Shown piece by piece: positions 11,347-20,784 of a stretch of DNA of 64,000 bases. Every line of letters begins with the position of its first letter. Position 1 is the stretch's first letter. The notes beneath the pieces are model-generated. The model was not told where the DNA came from, made no database searches, and saw nothing but the letters and a program-made list of their open reading frames with translations. The DNA is from Hasllibacter halocynthiae (GTDB lineage: Bacteria > Pseudomonadota > Alphaproteobacteria > Rhodobacterales > Rhodobacteraceae): NCBI RefSeq assembly GCF_003003095.1, contig NZ_PVTT01000002.1:124001-188000 (forward strand), given 5' to 3'. Position numbers and translations under genes: made by a program.

Positions 11347-11738
11347 CCCCCGAACTCCTCGTCCTCGCGCTCGCCGCGCTCCTTCAGGGGGTGCAGTTCC
11401 TGCTCTATTCGATCCGGGCGAACCGGGACGTGGGGCCGGGCTATGCCATGTCCGCGCGGGACCGGCCGCCCTCGCGGCCCCTGTCGGATCTCGGCGGGCG
11501 GCTGCAGCGGGCGATGACGAACCATTTCGAGGGGCTGATCCTCTTCACCGTCGCGGTGGTCCTCGTCACGCTCTCGGAAGGCTCCACGGGCTTCACCGCG
11601 GCGATGGCGTGGCTCTACCTCGCCGCCCGCGTCCTCTACGTGCCGGCCTACGCCTTCGACCTCAGGCCCTGGCGCTCGGTCGTCTGGATCGCGGGGTTCG
11701 GGGCGACCTATGCGATGATCCTCGCCGTCCTTATCTGA
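11343..11738 (+). CDS. MAPEG-family membrane protein
   Basis: The 131-residue protein has about four transmembrane helices (residues about 3-20, 58-78, 82-100 and 110-130). The MAPEG pattern is seen as RLQRAMTNHFEGLILFTVAV and AARVLYVPAYAF. MAPEG proteins include glutathione S-transferase-like enzymes of the membrane, but the bacterial short forms are mostly uncharacterised. The ATG overlaps the cupin stop by four bases (ATGA); lpdA follows after 36 bp, so it is an internal operon gene. No catalytic claim can be made. Confidence 0.82.
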   Translation: MTPELLVLALAALLQGVQFLLYSIRANRDVGPGYAMSARDRPPSRPLSDLGGRLQRAMTNHFEGLILFTVAVVLVTLSEGSTGFTAAMAWLYLAARVLYVPAYAFDLRPWRSVVWIAGFGATYAMILAVLI

Positions 11739-11774
11739 CCCGGCACCCAACCCCCCACCCGAAGGACAACGGAA

Positions 11775-13169
11775 ATGGCCACCTACGACGTCATCGTGAT
11801 CGGCTCCGGCCCCGGCGGATACGTCTGCGCGATCCGCTGCGCGCAGCTCGGCCTGAGGACGGCCTGCGTCGAGGGGCGCGAGACGCTGGGCGGCACCTGC
11901 CTGAACGTGGGCTGCATCCCGTCGAAGGCGCTGCTGCACGCCACCGAGCAGCTGCACGAGGCGCAGGAGAACTTCGCCAAGATGGGCCTGAAGGGCGCCG
12001 CCCCGTCCGTCGACTGGAAGCGGATGCAGTCCTACAAGCAGGACGTGGTCGAGCAGAACACCAAGGGGGTCGAGTTCCTCTTCAAGAAGAACAAGGTCGA
12101 CTGGCTGAAGGGCTGGGCCGAGATCCCCGAGGCGGGGCGCGTGAAGGTGGGCGAGGAGGTCCACGAGGCGAGGAACGTCGTGATCGCCACCGGCTCGGAG
12201 GCCAGCGCCCTGCCCTTCGCCGAGGTCGACAACGACGGCGGCGTGATCGTCGACAGCGAGGGCGCGCTGCGCCTGCCCAGGATCCCGAAGGCGATGGCGG
12301 TGATCGGCGGCGGCGTGATCGGGCTGGAGCTGTCCAGCGTCTACGCCCGCCTCGGCGCGGAGGTGACGGTGCTGGAATACGCCGCCGGCATCACGCCCGG
12401 CATGGACGCCGAGGTGGCGCGCCAGTTCCAGAAGATCATGGCCAAGCAGGGTATATCCTTCGTCACGGGCGCCGCCGTCGAGGCGGTCGAGAGGAAGGGC
12501 AGGAAGGCCACCGTCCGCTGGAAGCTGCGCAAGGACGGCGGCGAGGGCGAGGCCCAGGTCGACGCGGTGCTGGTCGCCACGGGCCGGCGGCCCTTCACCG
12601 AAGGGCTGGGGCTGGACGCGCTGGGCGTCGAGATGACGGACCGGGGCCAGGTGAAGGTGCGCGACCATTGGGACACGAACGTCCCCGGCCTCTACGCGAT
12701 CGGCGACTGCATCGAAGGGCCCATGCTGGCCCACAAGGCCGAGGACGAGGGGATGGCCGTCGCGGAGGCCATCGCGAAGGGCCACGGGCACGTGAACTAC
12801 CGCGTGATCCCGAACGTGATCTACACCGCCCCCGAGGTCGCCGCCGTCGGCCTGACGGAGGAGCAGGCGAAGGATGGCGGGCGCGAGGTGAAGGTCGGCA
12901 AGTTCGCCTTCATGGGCAACGGCCGGGCGCGGGCGAACTTCGCGGCCGAGGGCTTCGTGAAGATCGTCGCGGACGCCGAGACGGACCGCATCCTGGGCGC
13001 CCATATCGTCGGGCCCATGGCCGGCGACCTGATCCACGAGATCGCCGTCGCGATGGAGTTCGGCGCCGCGGCCGAGGACCTCGCCCGCACCTGCCATGCC
13101 CACCCGACCTATTCCGAGGCCGTGCGCGAGGCCGCCCTCGCCTGCGGCGACGGGGCGATCCACGCCTGA
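11775..13169 (+). CDS. lpdA: dihydrolipoyl dehydrogenase (E3)
   Basis: This flavoprotein reoxidises the lipoyl arms of the 2-oxoglutarate dehydrogenase complex with NAD+. The 464-residue protein has the FAD Rossmann motif [17 protein letters not shown] (about residues 11-27). The redox-active disulfide is C42/C47 in [16 protein letters not shown], and the NAD site is [20 protein letters not shown] second FAD contact is [21 protein letters not shown]. The catalytic H443 is in [11 protein letters not shown]. The start at 11775 matches the usual N-terminus. It is the last gene of the TCA block and ends before a short hairpin facing the convergent GntR gene. Confidence 0.97.
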   Translation: MATYDVIVIGSGPGGYVCAIRCAQLGLRTACVEGRETLGGTCLNVGCIPSKALLHATEQLHEAQENFAKMGLKGAAPSVDWKRMQSYKQDVVEQNTKGVEFLFKKNKVDWLKGWAEIPEAGRVKVGEEVHEARNVVIATGSEASALPFAEVDNDGGVIVDSEGALRLPRIPKAMAVIGGGVIGLELSSVYARLGAEVTVLEYAAGITPGMDAEVARQFQKIMAKQGISFVTGAAVEAVERKGRKATVRWKLRKDGGEGEAQVDAVLVATGRRPFTEGLGLDALGVEMTDRGQVKVRDHWDTNVPGLYAIGDCIEGPMLAHKAEDEGMAVAEAIAKGHGHVNYRVIPNVIYTAPEVAAVGLTEEQAKDGGREVKVGKFAFMGNGRARANFAAEGFVKIVADAETDRILGAHIVGPMAGDLIHEIAVAMEFGAAAEDLARTCHAHPTYSEAVREAALACGDGAIHA

Positions 13170-13233
13170 GACGACGGGCACGCGAGACGCGCACGCCCGA
13201 GGCCGGCCCCTGTTCCGCCCCGCGGGGGGCTGG

Positions 13234-13247
13234 CGCCCTTCGGGGCG
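13234..13247. terminator. candidate terminator hairpin between lpdA and the GntR gene
   Basis: CGCCC-TTCG-GGGCG is a short stem with a stable UUCG-type loop in the 96-bp convergent gap. It has no T tract, so its strength is uncertain; it could serve both strands. Confidence 0.4.
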
Positions 13248-13265
13248 GCCGGGCCGCCGCCGCCC

Positions 13266-13901
13266 TCAGGCCAGGAGGAGGCGCAGGCCGTGGGTGACGT
13301 CCGCCCGAACGGCGACGCGCAGCCCCGGCTCGTCCCCCGCCTTCAGCGCGGCGATGATGGTGCGGTGGTGCAGGGGCGGGTCCGTGCGGTTCAGCCGGCC
13401 GTAGAGCGCCCGCATCGTCGGCCCGAGCTGAAGCCACACGGTCTCGGACAGGGCCAGCATCGCCGGGGCTCGGGCGCGCAGGTAGAGGGTCCGGTGGAAG
13501 TCGAGGTTCTGGCGGATGTAGCCCACCGCGTCGCCCTTGGCGGTGATCTCGGCCATGCCGCGCTGCAGCCCCTCCAGCCGCTCGATGAGGGCGCCGTGGG
13601 CGCGGGGCAGCGCGCGCGAGGCCAGCTCCGGCTCGATCATGGCGCGGATGGCGGCCAGCTCCTCTATGCGCTCGGGGGGAAGGCGGGGCGTCGCGACGCG
13701 CCCGGAGGCCGAGAGGGTCAGGGCGCCCTCGGCGGCCAGCCGGCGCAGCGCCTCGCGCGCGGGGGTCATGGAGACCCCGTGCTCGCCCGCGAGGCCCCGC
13801 AGGGTGAGGGGCGCGCCCGGCGCGACCTCGCCGTGCATGATGGCGGCGCGCAGGGCGCGGTAGACGCGCTCGTGCGCGGGGGGGCCGCCGCCTTCGCTCA
13901 T
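13266..13901 (-). CDS. GntR-family transcriptional regulator (FadR/FCD type)
   Basis: The 211-residue protein has a winged helix-turn-helix N-terminus (about residues 8-72). It reads HERVYRALRAAIMHGEVAPG and LRGLAGEHGVSMTPAREALR, the standard GntR pattern. An FCD ligand-binding domain follows (about 80-205), with the metal/ligand-type histidine in NLDFHRTLYLRA and the later HHRTIIAALKAGDE. FCD regulators usually sense small carboxylic acids; no ligand can be named here. Its ATG overlaps the stop of the upstream metallopeptidase gene (ATGA), so the two form one transcription unit. It converges on lpdA and may or may not regulate the TCA block. Confidence 0.9.
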   Translation of the reverse strand: MSEGGGPPAHERVYRALRAAIMHGEVAPGAPLTLRGLAGEHGVSMTPAREALRRLAAEGALTLSASGRVATPRLPPERIEELAAIRAMIEPELASRALPRAHGALIERLEGLQRGMAEITAKGDAVGYIRQNLDFHRTLYLRARAPAMLALSETVWLQLGPTMRALYGRLNRTDPPLHHRTIIAALKAGDEPGLRVAVRADVTHGLRLLLA

Positions 13902-14596
13902 CCGAAGTCCCAGGCGTGCAGCGCGGGCCCGAGCGCGTGGAGCGCGGCGCGATCCTCGCGCCAGAGGGGGTGGAGCCCTTCGACCAGGCGCCAGAAAGCG
14001 GGCGAGTGGTCCATGCGCCGCAGATGCGCGACCTCGTGCGCCGCGACGTAGCGCAGGAGGCGGGGCGGCGCCATCGCCAGCCGCCAGGAGAACATCAGCC
14101 GCCCCCCTTCCGTGCAGGACCCCCAGCGCGAGCGGGTGTCGCGCAGCGCCAGCGGCCCCCAGGAGACGCCGAGCACCGCGGCGAGGCGGTCGCACTCCGC
14201 CGTCAGCCGGTCCCGCGCGACCTGCCGCAGCACCGCGCGCGCGGCCGCCGCGGGATCGCCCGCGACGAGGAGGCGACCGCCCTCGAGCGCGGTGCGCGGG
14301 CCGGGGACGATGGCGCGCGGCGCGCCCTCGACCGGCAGGGCGGCGCCGGGCCCGGGTCGCAGGCGCGGGGGCCGGGCGTCCAGCCGCTCGCGCAGCCATC
14401 CCTCGCGCGAGCGGGCGAAGCGCGCGGCCTCCTCCGCCGGCACCCAGGGCGGGCGCGTGACGGCGGCGCGCCCGTCCGCGCCGATCCGCAGCGTGATGCG
14501 GCGCGCGCGGGCGTCGACGCGCAGCATCACCTCGACGGGCGGCTCGCCGGAGAGGATCAGCGCCTTCGGGGCGCGGCGGGGGGAATGCCTTGTCAC
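13898..14596 (-). CDS. YgjP-like M48-type metallopeptidase (DUF45)
   Basis: The 232-residue protein has the zinc-binding motif HEVAHLRRMDHSPAFW (HExxH plus a downstream histidine) and the family signature RDTRSRWGSCTEGGRLMFSW just before it. These define the DUF45/YgjP (WLM-like) group. Its members are predicted zinc peptidases, though YgjP itself has been reported to act on nucleotides. A GTG at 14596 is the only good start. It leaves 72 bp to the divergent TIGR02300 gene and avoids a long unconserved extension. It overlaps the GntR gene at its 3' end. Confidence 0.85.
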   Translation of the reverse strand: MTRHSPRRAPKALILSGEPPVEVMLRVDARARRITLRIGADGRAAVTRPPWVPAEEAARFARSREGWLRERLDARPPRLRPGPGAALPVEGAPRAIVPGPRTALEGGRLLVAGDPAAAARAVLRQVARDRLTAECDRLAAVLGVSWGPLALRDTRSRWGSCTEGGRLMFSWRLAMAPPRLLRYVAAHEVAHLRRMDHSPAFWRLVEGLHPLWREDRAALHALGPALHAWDFG

Positions 14597-14668
14597 GCCC
14601 CATCCCCTATGGCATCGGGCCCCGACCCACCAGTTCCACCAGTTTCCACGACCCCGGAAGGGACCCCG

Positions 14669-15025
14669 ATGCCGAAGGAAGAATGGGGCGTGAAGCGGCT
14701 TTGCCCGGCCTGCGGCGAGCGTTTCTACGACCTCCAGAACGACCCGATGACCTGCCCCGAATGCGGCACCCAGCACACCGTCGAAAGCCTGATGTCGGGC
14801 AAGGTGCGCCACATGCAGGCGGACAAGGCCGACCCGAAATCCGTCTCGAAGGAGGCGGACGACGAGGAGGAGGTCGTGCTCGACGACGACGACGTGCTCG
14901 ACGAGGAGGAGGACGCCGCGGCGGCCGCCGACGACGACGAGGACGTCCTGGACGACGACGACGAGGACGAGGTCTCGCTGGACGAGCTGGCGGACGTCGC
15001 CTCGAAGGACGGGGACGACGATTGA
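14669..15025 (+). CDS. TIGR02300-family zinc-ribbon acidic protein
   Basis: The 118-residue protein has a zinc ribbon made of LCPACGERFYDL and MTCPECGTQHT (C-x2-C pairs, residues about 11-34), the FYDL box of TIGR02300. The C-terminal half (about 65-118) is almost only Asp, Glu and Ala, an extreme acidic tail. The family is conserved across alphaproteobacteria and typically lies next to this tRNA-Ala, as here. No biochemical role is established. The start has GGAAGGGA just upstream. The tail may mediate interaction with basic partners such as RNA polymerase or ribosomal proteins, which is inference. Confidence 0.9.
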   Translation: MPKEEWGVKRLCPACGERFYDLQNDPMTCPECGTQHTVESLMSGKVRHMQADKADPKSVSKEADDEEEVVLDDDDVLDEEEDAAAAADDDEDVLDDDDEDEVSLDELADVASKDGDDD

Positions 15026-15054
15026 CGATTTTCCCGGGCCGCGCGGGGGACCCC

Positions 15055-15083
15055 CTTGCGCGGCCCGGGGGCGCGGTCTAAGG
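15055..15083 (+). promoter_or_regulatory. candidate tRNA-Ala promoter
   Basis: CTTGCG (15055-15060), 17 bp, CTAAGG (15078-15083). The predicted start, about 15090, is 5 bases before the mature tRNA, as expected for a stable-RNA gene. Confidence 0.55.
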
Positions 15084-15094
15084 GCAGCGCCGAC

Positions 15095-15170
15095 GGGGCC
15101 TTAGCTCAGCTGGGAGAGCGCCTGCATGGCATGCAGGAGGTCAGCGGTTCGATCCCGCTAGGCTCCACCA
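15095..15170 (+). tRNA. tRNA-Ala, anticodon GGC
   Basis: The 76-base gene folds as a full cloverleaf. The acceptor stem pairs GGGGCCT with AGGCTCC, with A at position 73 and an encoded CCA (15168-15170). The D arm is GCTC/GAGC. The anticodon stem pairs CCTGC with GCAGG around ATGGCAT, with anticodon GGC at 15128-15130. The T arm is AGCGG-TTCGATC-CCGCT. It reads GCC/GCU alanine codons; GCC dominates in this genome. Confidence 0.98.
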
Positions 15171-15248
15171 AACCTCCACACCTCCCGCCTCGGAACTACG
15201 CCCCCTGCGGAACTACGCTGTCGGCAGCGCCGACCGGCGGGTGTGTCC

Positions 15249-15643
15249 ATGGCGCATCCGATCCCGCCGCGCTCGGTCGACCCGCTCGATCCCGGAGGGT
15301 CCGGCGGCGATGCCGTCCGTACGGAGAGCCTGCGGCGGCTGCGTCCCGCCGCGCGCAGGGCACCCGGACCGTCGCCAACCGGGCGGCGGCCGTCGAGGTG
15401 ATCCGCAGGGGCGGCGACCTGTTCGTGTTCCGCGCGGCCGGGTCCGATAGCAGGATCACGGGCACCACCTTCAACCCCTATGTCGGTTTCCAGACCTTCA
15501 CGGAGAGCCGGCAGAGGCCCGCGGTCCAGATGCTGGACCCGGCGGCCGCGGGGGCGCGCGACGCGCTCTCGGTCAGGGCGCTGCTCAGGCCGGACTGGCA
15601 GCGGATCGTCGCCGAAGGCCTGCCGACGGGCTGCGGCGCCTGA
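15249..15643 (+). pseudogene. probable frameshifted or decayed gene after the tRNA
   Basis: The last ~80 codons in one frame look like real protein, with GGDLFVFRAAGSDSRITG, FNPYVGFQTF and LLRPDWQRIVAEGLP. That frame has no ATG between the tRNA and this region; its first GTG is near 15403. A different frame begins with ATG at 15249 (MAHPIPPRSVDPLDPGG) and stops at 15401. Joining the two by a single indel around 15340-15400 would give one protein of about 130 residues. Alternatively, only the GTG-started ~80-residue protein is made. I do not recognise the family. Confidence 0.4.
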
Positions 15644-15670
15644 ACGCGTCCCCCGGACCCCGTCCGCCGG

Positions 15671-16708
15671 CTAGTTCCGGCCGACGGCCTCGAGCGCCTC
15701 GACCCCGATTGCATCGATGTCGAGCGGGCCGGGCGCGGTCGGCGCCGAGGCCACCGCGCCTGCGGGGTCGGCGCAGTCGGCCGCCGCCGCGACGCCGTCG
15801 GGGATGCGGCCCGACCGCCGGGCGCGCCCTTCGGCGTCGGCATAGCGCCCCGCGCTCTCCGCCGGGCAGTCGAGCGCGGCGCCCGCGAGGACGAGCTGCT
15901 CGCCGAGGTCGCGCGCATTGGCGCGGCACTGGCCCACCAGGCGGCCCTGCGCGTCGAGCCCGCGCGTCAGCTCGCAGGTGACGTGCGGCTCGGGCGAGAT
16001 GGCGGCGGTCAGCTCGCCCAGGTCGGCCTCGGCCGTCAGCCCGGGGGCGGCGGCGACGCCGTCGATGCGCACGGGCAGCCCGTCGAAGTCGAGTATGGGC
16101 ACCTGCCCCGCCGCTGCCTTCAGCTCGGGAAAGCCCGTCAGCGTCGGACGGCCCGGATCGTTGGGCGGGGGCGGCAGCGAGGAGAGGCCGATGGCACCGC
16201 CCGACGCCTCCTCGATGGCGGGCCCGGCGCCGGGGAGCGGCGCTATGGCGAGCGCGCCGCCCCGCGGCTCGCAGGCGCCCAGCACGGCGCGGGAGCGGTC
16301 GGCGCGGATTCGCCGGAGCAGCACGTCTGTCGGCGCGCCGACCACGGGATAGCCGAACGCGGCCTCGTACCGCTCGATCGCGCTGCGGGTGGAGGGGCCT
16401 TCGGCACCGTCGATCGGCCCCGGCTCGCAGCCGAGATCGGAGAGGGCCGTCTGCACCTCGCGCACGAGCACCCGGCGCGGATCGACGCGCGGCTGGCGCG
16501 ACGGCTCGGCCTGGAAGGGGCGGCTGGGCACGGGGACCGCCTGGGCCTGAGGCAGCGGGGCCTGCTGGGGGGCGATCTGGTGGCAGTGGTAGAAGAGGAA
16601 GTCCCAGTGGCACCCGTTCGCGTCGGCGGGGCCGGGATGGGCGCGCGCCGCCTGCGGCAGCGTCAGCGCGGCCAGCGCGGCGGCTAGGATCGTCGGAACG
16701 TGTCGCAT
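15671..16708 (-). CDS. exported YHYH / peptidoglycan-binding / SNase-like protein
   Basis: The 345-residue product has a signal peptide (about residues 1-23, ending QAARA) followed by a YHYH-type motif, GPADANGCHWDFLFYHCHQ. A peptidoglycan-binding_1-like repeat comes next (about 60-115), with VQTALSDLGCEPGPIDGAEG and TRSAIERYEAAFGYPV. The C-terminal ~120 residues resemble a staphylococcal nuclease fold (VTCELTRGLDAQGRLVGQC, DLGEQLVLAGAALDC, GRYADAEGRARRSGR). The catalytic loop around the usual essential Glu appears missing, so it may be non-catalytic. The ATG at 16708 is chosen for GGAGAG a few bases upstream; an in-frame ATG at 16735 is possible. Confidence 0.7.
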   Translation of the reverse strand: MRHVPTILAAALAALTLPQAARAHPGPADANGCHWDFLFYHCHQIAPQQAPLPQAQAVPVPSRPFQAEPSRQPRVDPRRVLVREVQTALSDLGCEPGPIDGAEGPSTRSAIERYEAAFGYPVVGAPTDVLLRRIRADRSRAVLGACEPRGGALAIAPLPGAGPAIEEASGGAIGLSSLPPPPNDPGRPTLTGFPELKAAAGQVPILDFDGLPVRIDGVAAAPGLTAEADLGELTAAISPEPHVTCELTRGLDAQGRLVGQCRANARDLGEQLVLAGAALDCPAESAGRYADAEGRARRSGRIPDGVAAAADCADPAGAVASAPTAPGPLDIDAIGVEALEAVGRN

Positions 16709-16804
16709 GGGGGGCTCTCCGTGGTCCGCCCCCATCTATCACCGCCCGCAGGCGGGCGCACGGGGTGACGGGACGTCCCGCGCGGCCTGCCGCCGAAGCA
16801 TGTT

Positions 16805-19315
16805 TCAGTCCCGCGCGCGCAGCACCCCCGCCGGCCGCGCCCTGAGTGGCCGCCACGCGAAGGCGAGCCCCGCCAGGAGCGTCATCGCAGCGCCCCCCGC
16901 GACGATCAGCAGCGCGTTGCCCCAGGCCACCGAGTAGTCGGCCTGCATCACGAAGGTGACGACCCCCCATGCGCCGAGGCACCCCGCGACCAGCGCGACC
17001 GCCCCCGCCGCCGCCCCCAGAAGGGCCGAGCGGAGCGCGAAGCTGAGCAGGATCGTCCCCCTCTCGGCCCCGAGGGTCCGGAGGATCGCCGCCTCGAACA
17101 CCCGGGCGCCCACCCCCGCGGCGGCCGCGCCCAGGAGGACCGCGAAGCCCGTGACCAGCGTCACCAGCGCCCCGGCGCGGATCGCGCCCGCGATGCCGTC
17201 GATCACCTCCGCCGCCCGGTCCACCGCGTCGCGCACGGAGACGGCCGTGACGTTGGGCAGCGCCCGGCCGACGGCGCGCAGGACGGCCCCTTCGGCGCCC
17301 GGATCGGCGCGGGCGGTGGCGATCCACGTATGCGGCGCGCCCTGCAGGGCGGCGGGGTCCATCACCATGACGAACCCGATGCCGCCCGTGGCGAAGTCCA
17401 CCTCGTGGAAGGCGGCGATCTCGGCCGTGACGCCCCGCCCCAGGATGTTCACCGTGATCGTCGAGCCGAGCTCGAGGCCCAGCTCCCGCCCCTCGTCCGC
17501 GGAGAAGGAGACGAGGGGCGGGCCGTCGTAGCCCTCGGGCCACCAGGCGCCTTCGGTCACCTCGCGCGCGCCGGGGGCGGCCGCGTAGGTCACGCCCCGG
17601 TCGCCCTGCAGCACCCAGTGGTCGCCAGCCACCTCCGCGGCGGGGCGCCCGTCGATCCCGGTGATGATGCCGCGCAGCATGGGCGCGGCCTCGATCTCGT
17701 CCACCGCCCCGGTGCCGTCCAGGACGGCCTCGAACCGCTCGAGCTGGTCGGGCTGGATGTCGAGGAAGAAGAAGGACGGCGTGATCTCCGGCAGGGCGCC
17801 GCGCACGAAGCCTTGCAGGTTGCGGTCGATCTGGCCGATCGCCGCCAGCACCGTCAGCCCGAGCCCGAGCGAGAGGACGACGGCCCCCGCCTCCTCGCGC
17901 GGGCCGGCGATGGCACCGAAGGCGGTGCGCAGCGCCGGGCGGCCCCGCATGGCCCGCGCGCGCGCCAGCCGCCGGGCGAGGAGGCGCAGGCCCCACGCCG
18001 CGAGCGTCAGCGCCAGGAGCGCGCCCGCCACGCCGCCCGCGACCCAGAGCGTCAGCACCCGGTTGCCCTGCAGCAGCGCCGCGATCCCCACGAGGGCGGC
18101 GGCCAGCGCCGCCAGCGCCACGAGGTAGCGCGCCCTCGGCCGCCCCGCGCCGCCCCCGCCCGCCGCGTCCCGGTAGAGCGCGGCGGGGCGCACCGTCTCC
18201 GTCCGGGCGAGAGGCGGGAGCGCGAAGAGGGCCGCGGCGAGAAGGCCGTAGAGCGCGGCCTCGCCCAAGGGGGCGGGATAGGGGGCGAACCGCGCCGGGA
18301 TGGGCAGCGCCGCCTCGATCACGGGCGCCAGCGCCAGGGGAATCGCGGCCCCCAGCACGAGCCCCAGCGCCACCCCCAGCAGCGCCAGGACACCGACCTG
18401 CATCACGTAGGCCAGGAACACCGTGCCGCGCGTCGCCCCGAGGGTCCGCAGCGTCGCGATCACCCCCGTCTTGCGCGCGAGATAGGCGCGCACCGCCGCC
18501 GACACGCCCACGCCCCCGACCGCGAGGCCGGCGAGGCCGACGAGGATCAGGAAGTCCTCGAGCGTGCGGACGAACTCGGCCACGCCGGGGGCGCCATCCC
18601 GCGCGTCCTGCCAGCGCGCGCCCGACCCGCCGAACCGCGCCTCGAAGCCGGCGCGCAGGGCGTCCGGGTCCGCGCCGGGCGGCAGGTCGATCCGGTAGGC
18701 GCTGTCGAAGAGCGTACCTTCGGTCATGAGGCCGGCCCCCGCCAGCGCGTCCCGGCGAATCACCGTCCGCGGGCCGAGGCCGAAATCCACCGCGGCGTCC
18801 GGCTCGGAGACGAGGATGGCGGAGACCTCGTATTCCTTCGAGCCCAGCGCCACGGGATCGCCCGGGCCGACGTCCAGCCGCGCGGCGAGCTCGGGCGCGA
18901 GGACGACCCGGTCGCCGGCCAGCGCCTCCTCCAGCGGGATCGGCGGGTCGAGGACGGGGGCGCCCAGGAGGGGCCAGGCCCCGTCGACGGCCTTAACCTG
19001 GGTCAGCGCGCCCTCCCCGCCCGCACGGGCGAGGGAGCGGAACTCCGCGATCTCCGAGACGCGGCCGGCGGCGTCCATCCAGGCCCGCTCCTCGGGGGTG
19101 GCGAAGCGGTAGGTCAGGGTGATCTGCGCGTCCCCGCCGAGAAGGACCGCGCCTTCGGCCTTCAGCCCGCGGTCGATCGCCTCGCCGGTCAGGCCGATCG
19201 CCGCGATCGCCGCGACCCCGAGCGCGAGGCAGAGGAGGAACACCCGGAACCCCGAGAGGCCGGCGCGGAACCCGCCCGCCAGCTCGCGCCGGGCGATGCG
19301 CCACGCGGCCCTCAC
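16805..19315 (-). CDS. ybbP: FtsX-type ABC transporter permease (YbbP-like)
   Basis: The 836-residue integral membrane protein is the permease partner of the ATPase encoded just upstream. It has an N-terminal transmembrane helix (about 24-44), a large periplasmic MacB-like domain, then two FtsX permease cores with clusters of hydrophobic helices in the middle (about residues 255-490) and at the end (about 695-825). The layout matches E. coli YbbP, a predicted exporter of unknown substrate. The start is a GTG at 19315, 55 bp after the ATPase stop, and the ORF has no earlier start. In the family, YbbAP with TesA is suspected to handle lipid-like or hydrophobic compounds. Confidence 0.88.
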   Translation of the reverse strand: MRAAWRIARRELAGGFRAGLSGFRVFLLCLALGVAAIAAIGLTGEAIDRGLKAEGAVLLGGDAQITLTYRFATPEERAWMDAAGRVSEIAEFRSLARAGGEGALTQVKAVDGAWPLLGAPVLDPPIPLEEALAGDRVVLAPELAARLDVGPGDPVALGSKEYEVSAILVSEPDAAVDFGLGPRTVIRRDALAGAGLMTEGTLFDSAYRIDLPPGADPDALRAGFEARFGGSGARWQDARDGAPGVAEFVRTLEDFLILVGLAGLAVGGVGVSAAVRAYLARKTGVIATLRTLGATRGTVFLAYVMQVGVLALLGVALGLVLGAAIPLALAPVIEAALPIPARFAPYPAPLGEAALYGLLAAALFALPPLARTETVRPAALYRDAAGGGGAGRPRARYLVALAALAAALVGIAALLQGNRVLTLWVAGGVAGALLALTLAAWGLRLLARRLARARAMRGRPALRTAFGAIAGPREEAGAVVLSLGLGLTVLAAIGQIDRNLQGFVRGALPEITPSFFFLDIQPDQLERFEAVLDGTGAVDEIEAAPMLRGIITGIDGRPAAEVAGDHWVLQGDRGVTYAAAPGAREVTEGAWWPEGYDGPPLVSFSADEGRELGLELGSTITVNILGRGVTAEIAAFHEVDFATGGIGFVMVMDPAALQGAPHTWIATARADPGAEGAVLRAVGRALPNVTAVSVRDAVDRAAEVIDGIAGAIRAGALVTLVTGFAVLLGAAAAGVGARVFEAAILRTLGAERGTILLSFALRSALLGAAAGAVALVAGCLGAWGVVTFVMQADYSVAWGNALLIVAGGAAMTLLAGLAFAWRPLRARPAGVLRARD

Positions 19316-19370
19316 GTCCGGGACCCGCGCGCGGGCCCGGCGGCCGGGGGAGGGCCCCGGCGCGGGACGG

Positions 19371-20061
<691 letters not shown>

Positions 20062-20063
<2 letters not shown>

Positions 20064-20760
20064 GCGGCGGCTCCGGCGTCTCGGGGGCGTGGCTCGACAT
20101 GGGGTGCGCGGGGGCCTTTGCAACCTCGCGCTCCTGCTCGCGCTGGCGCTGCCGGCGGCGGCCGAGGAGGTGGTGATCGCCGCGCTCGGCGACAGCCTGA
20201 CCCAAGGCTACGGCCTGCCCGAGAGGGACGGGTTCGTGCCGCGGATGCAGGCGTGGCTGGACGCGCGCGGGCACGACGTGCGATTGATCAACGCGGGCGT
20301 CTCGGGCGATACCACGGCCGGCGGCGCGGCGCGCGCCGGCTGGACGCTGACGCCCGAGGTGGACGGGATGATCGTCGCGCTCGGGGGCAACGACTTCCTG
20401 CGCGGCATCGACCCGGCGACGAGCCGCGCGAACCTCGACGCGATCCTCGGCGCGGCCGACGAGGCGGGGGTCGAGACGCTGGTGGTCGGCCTCGTCGCCA
20501 GCCCGAACTACGGGCCGGACTGGAAGGCGGCCTTCGACGCGATGTACCCCGATCTGGCCCGGGCGCATGGCGACCTTCTGCATCCGCGCTGGTTCGGCGC
20601 GCTGATCGAGGCGGCCGGCGGCGGCTCGCCGCAGGACCTTCGCCCCTACATGCAGCCCGACGGCATCCACCCGAACGCCGAGGGCGTGGCCCTGATCGTC
20701 GAGGACATCGGGCCTTCCGTCGAGCGGCTGATCGACCGGATCGAGGCGGACGGGGCCTAG
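20062..20760 (+). CDS. tesA: periplasmic GDSL esterase/lysophospholipase (TesA-like)
   Basis: The 232-residue SGNH hydrolase has an N-terminal export signal (about residues 15-35, GGLCNLALLLALALPAAAEE). Block I is ALGDSLTQGYGLP with the nucleophile serine, the Gly block is in NAGVSGDTTAGG, block III is GGNDFLRG, and block V DGIHPNAEG supplies the Asp/His pair. TesA (thioesterase I/protease I/lysophospholipase L1) hydrolyses acyl esters in the periplasm. The divergent arrangement with ybbA-ybbP is the same as in E. coli, with start codons interlocked in CATG. Specificity here is inferred from family and context. Confidence 0.9.
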
Positions 20761-20784
20761 GCGCGGCCCCCCGGCGCGGCGCCG

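Noticed and set aside
15095-15643. Integrated island at the tRNA-Ala gene
   Set aside because: No integrase gene and no duplicated tRNA 3' end is present; only short direct repeats are seen.
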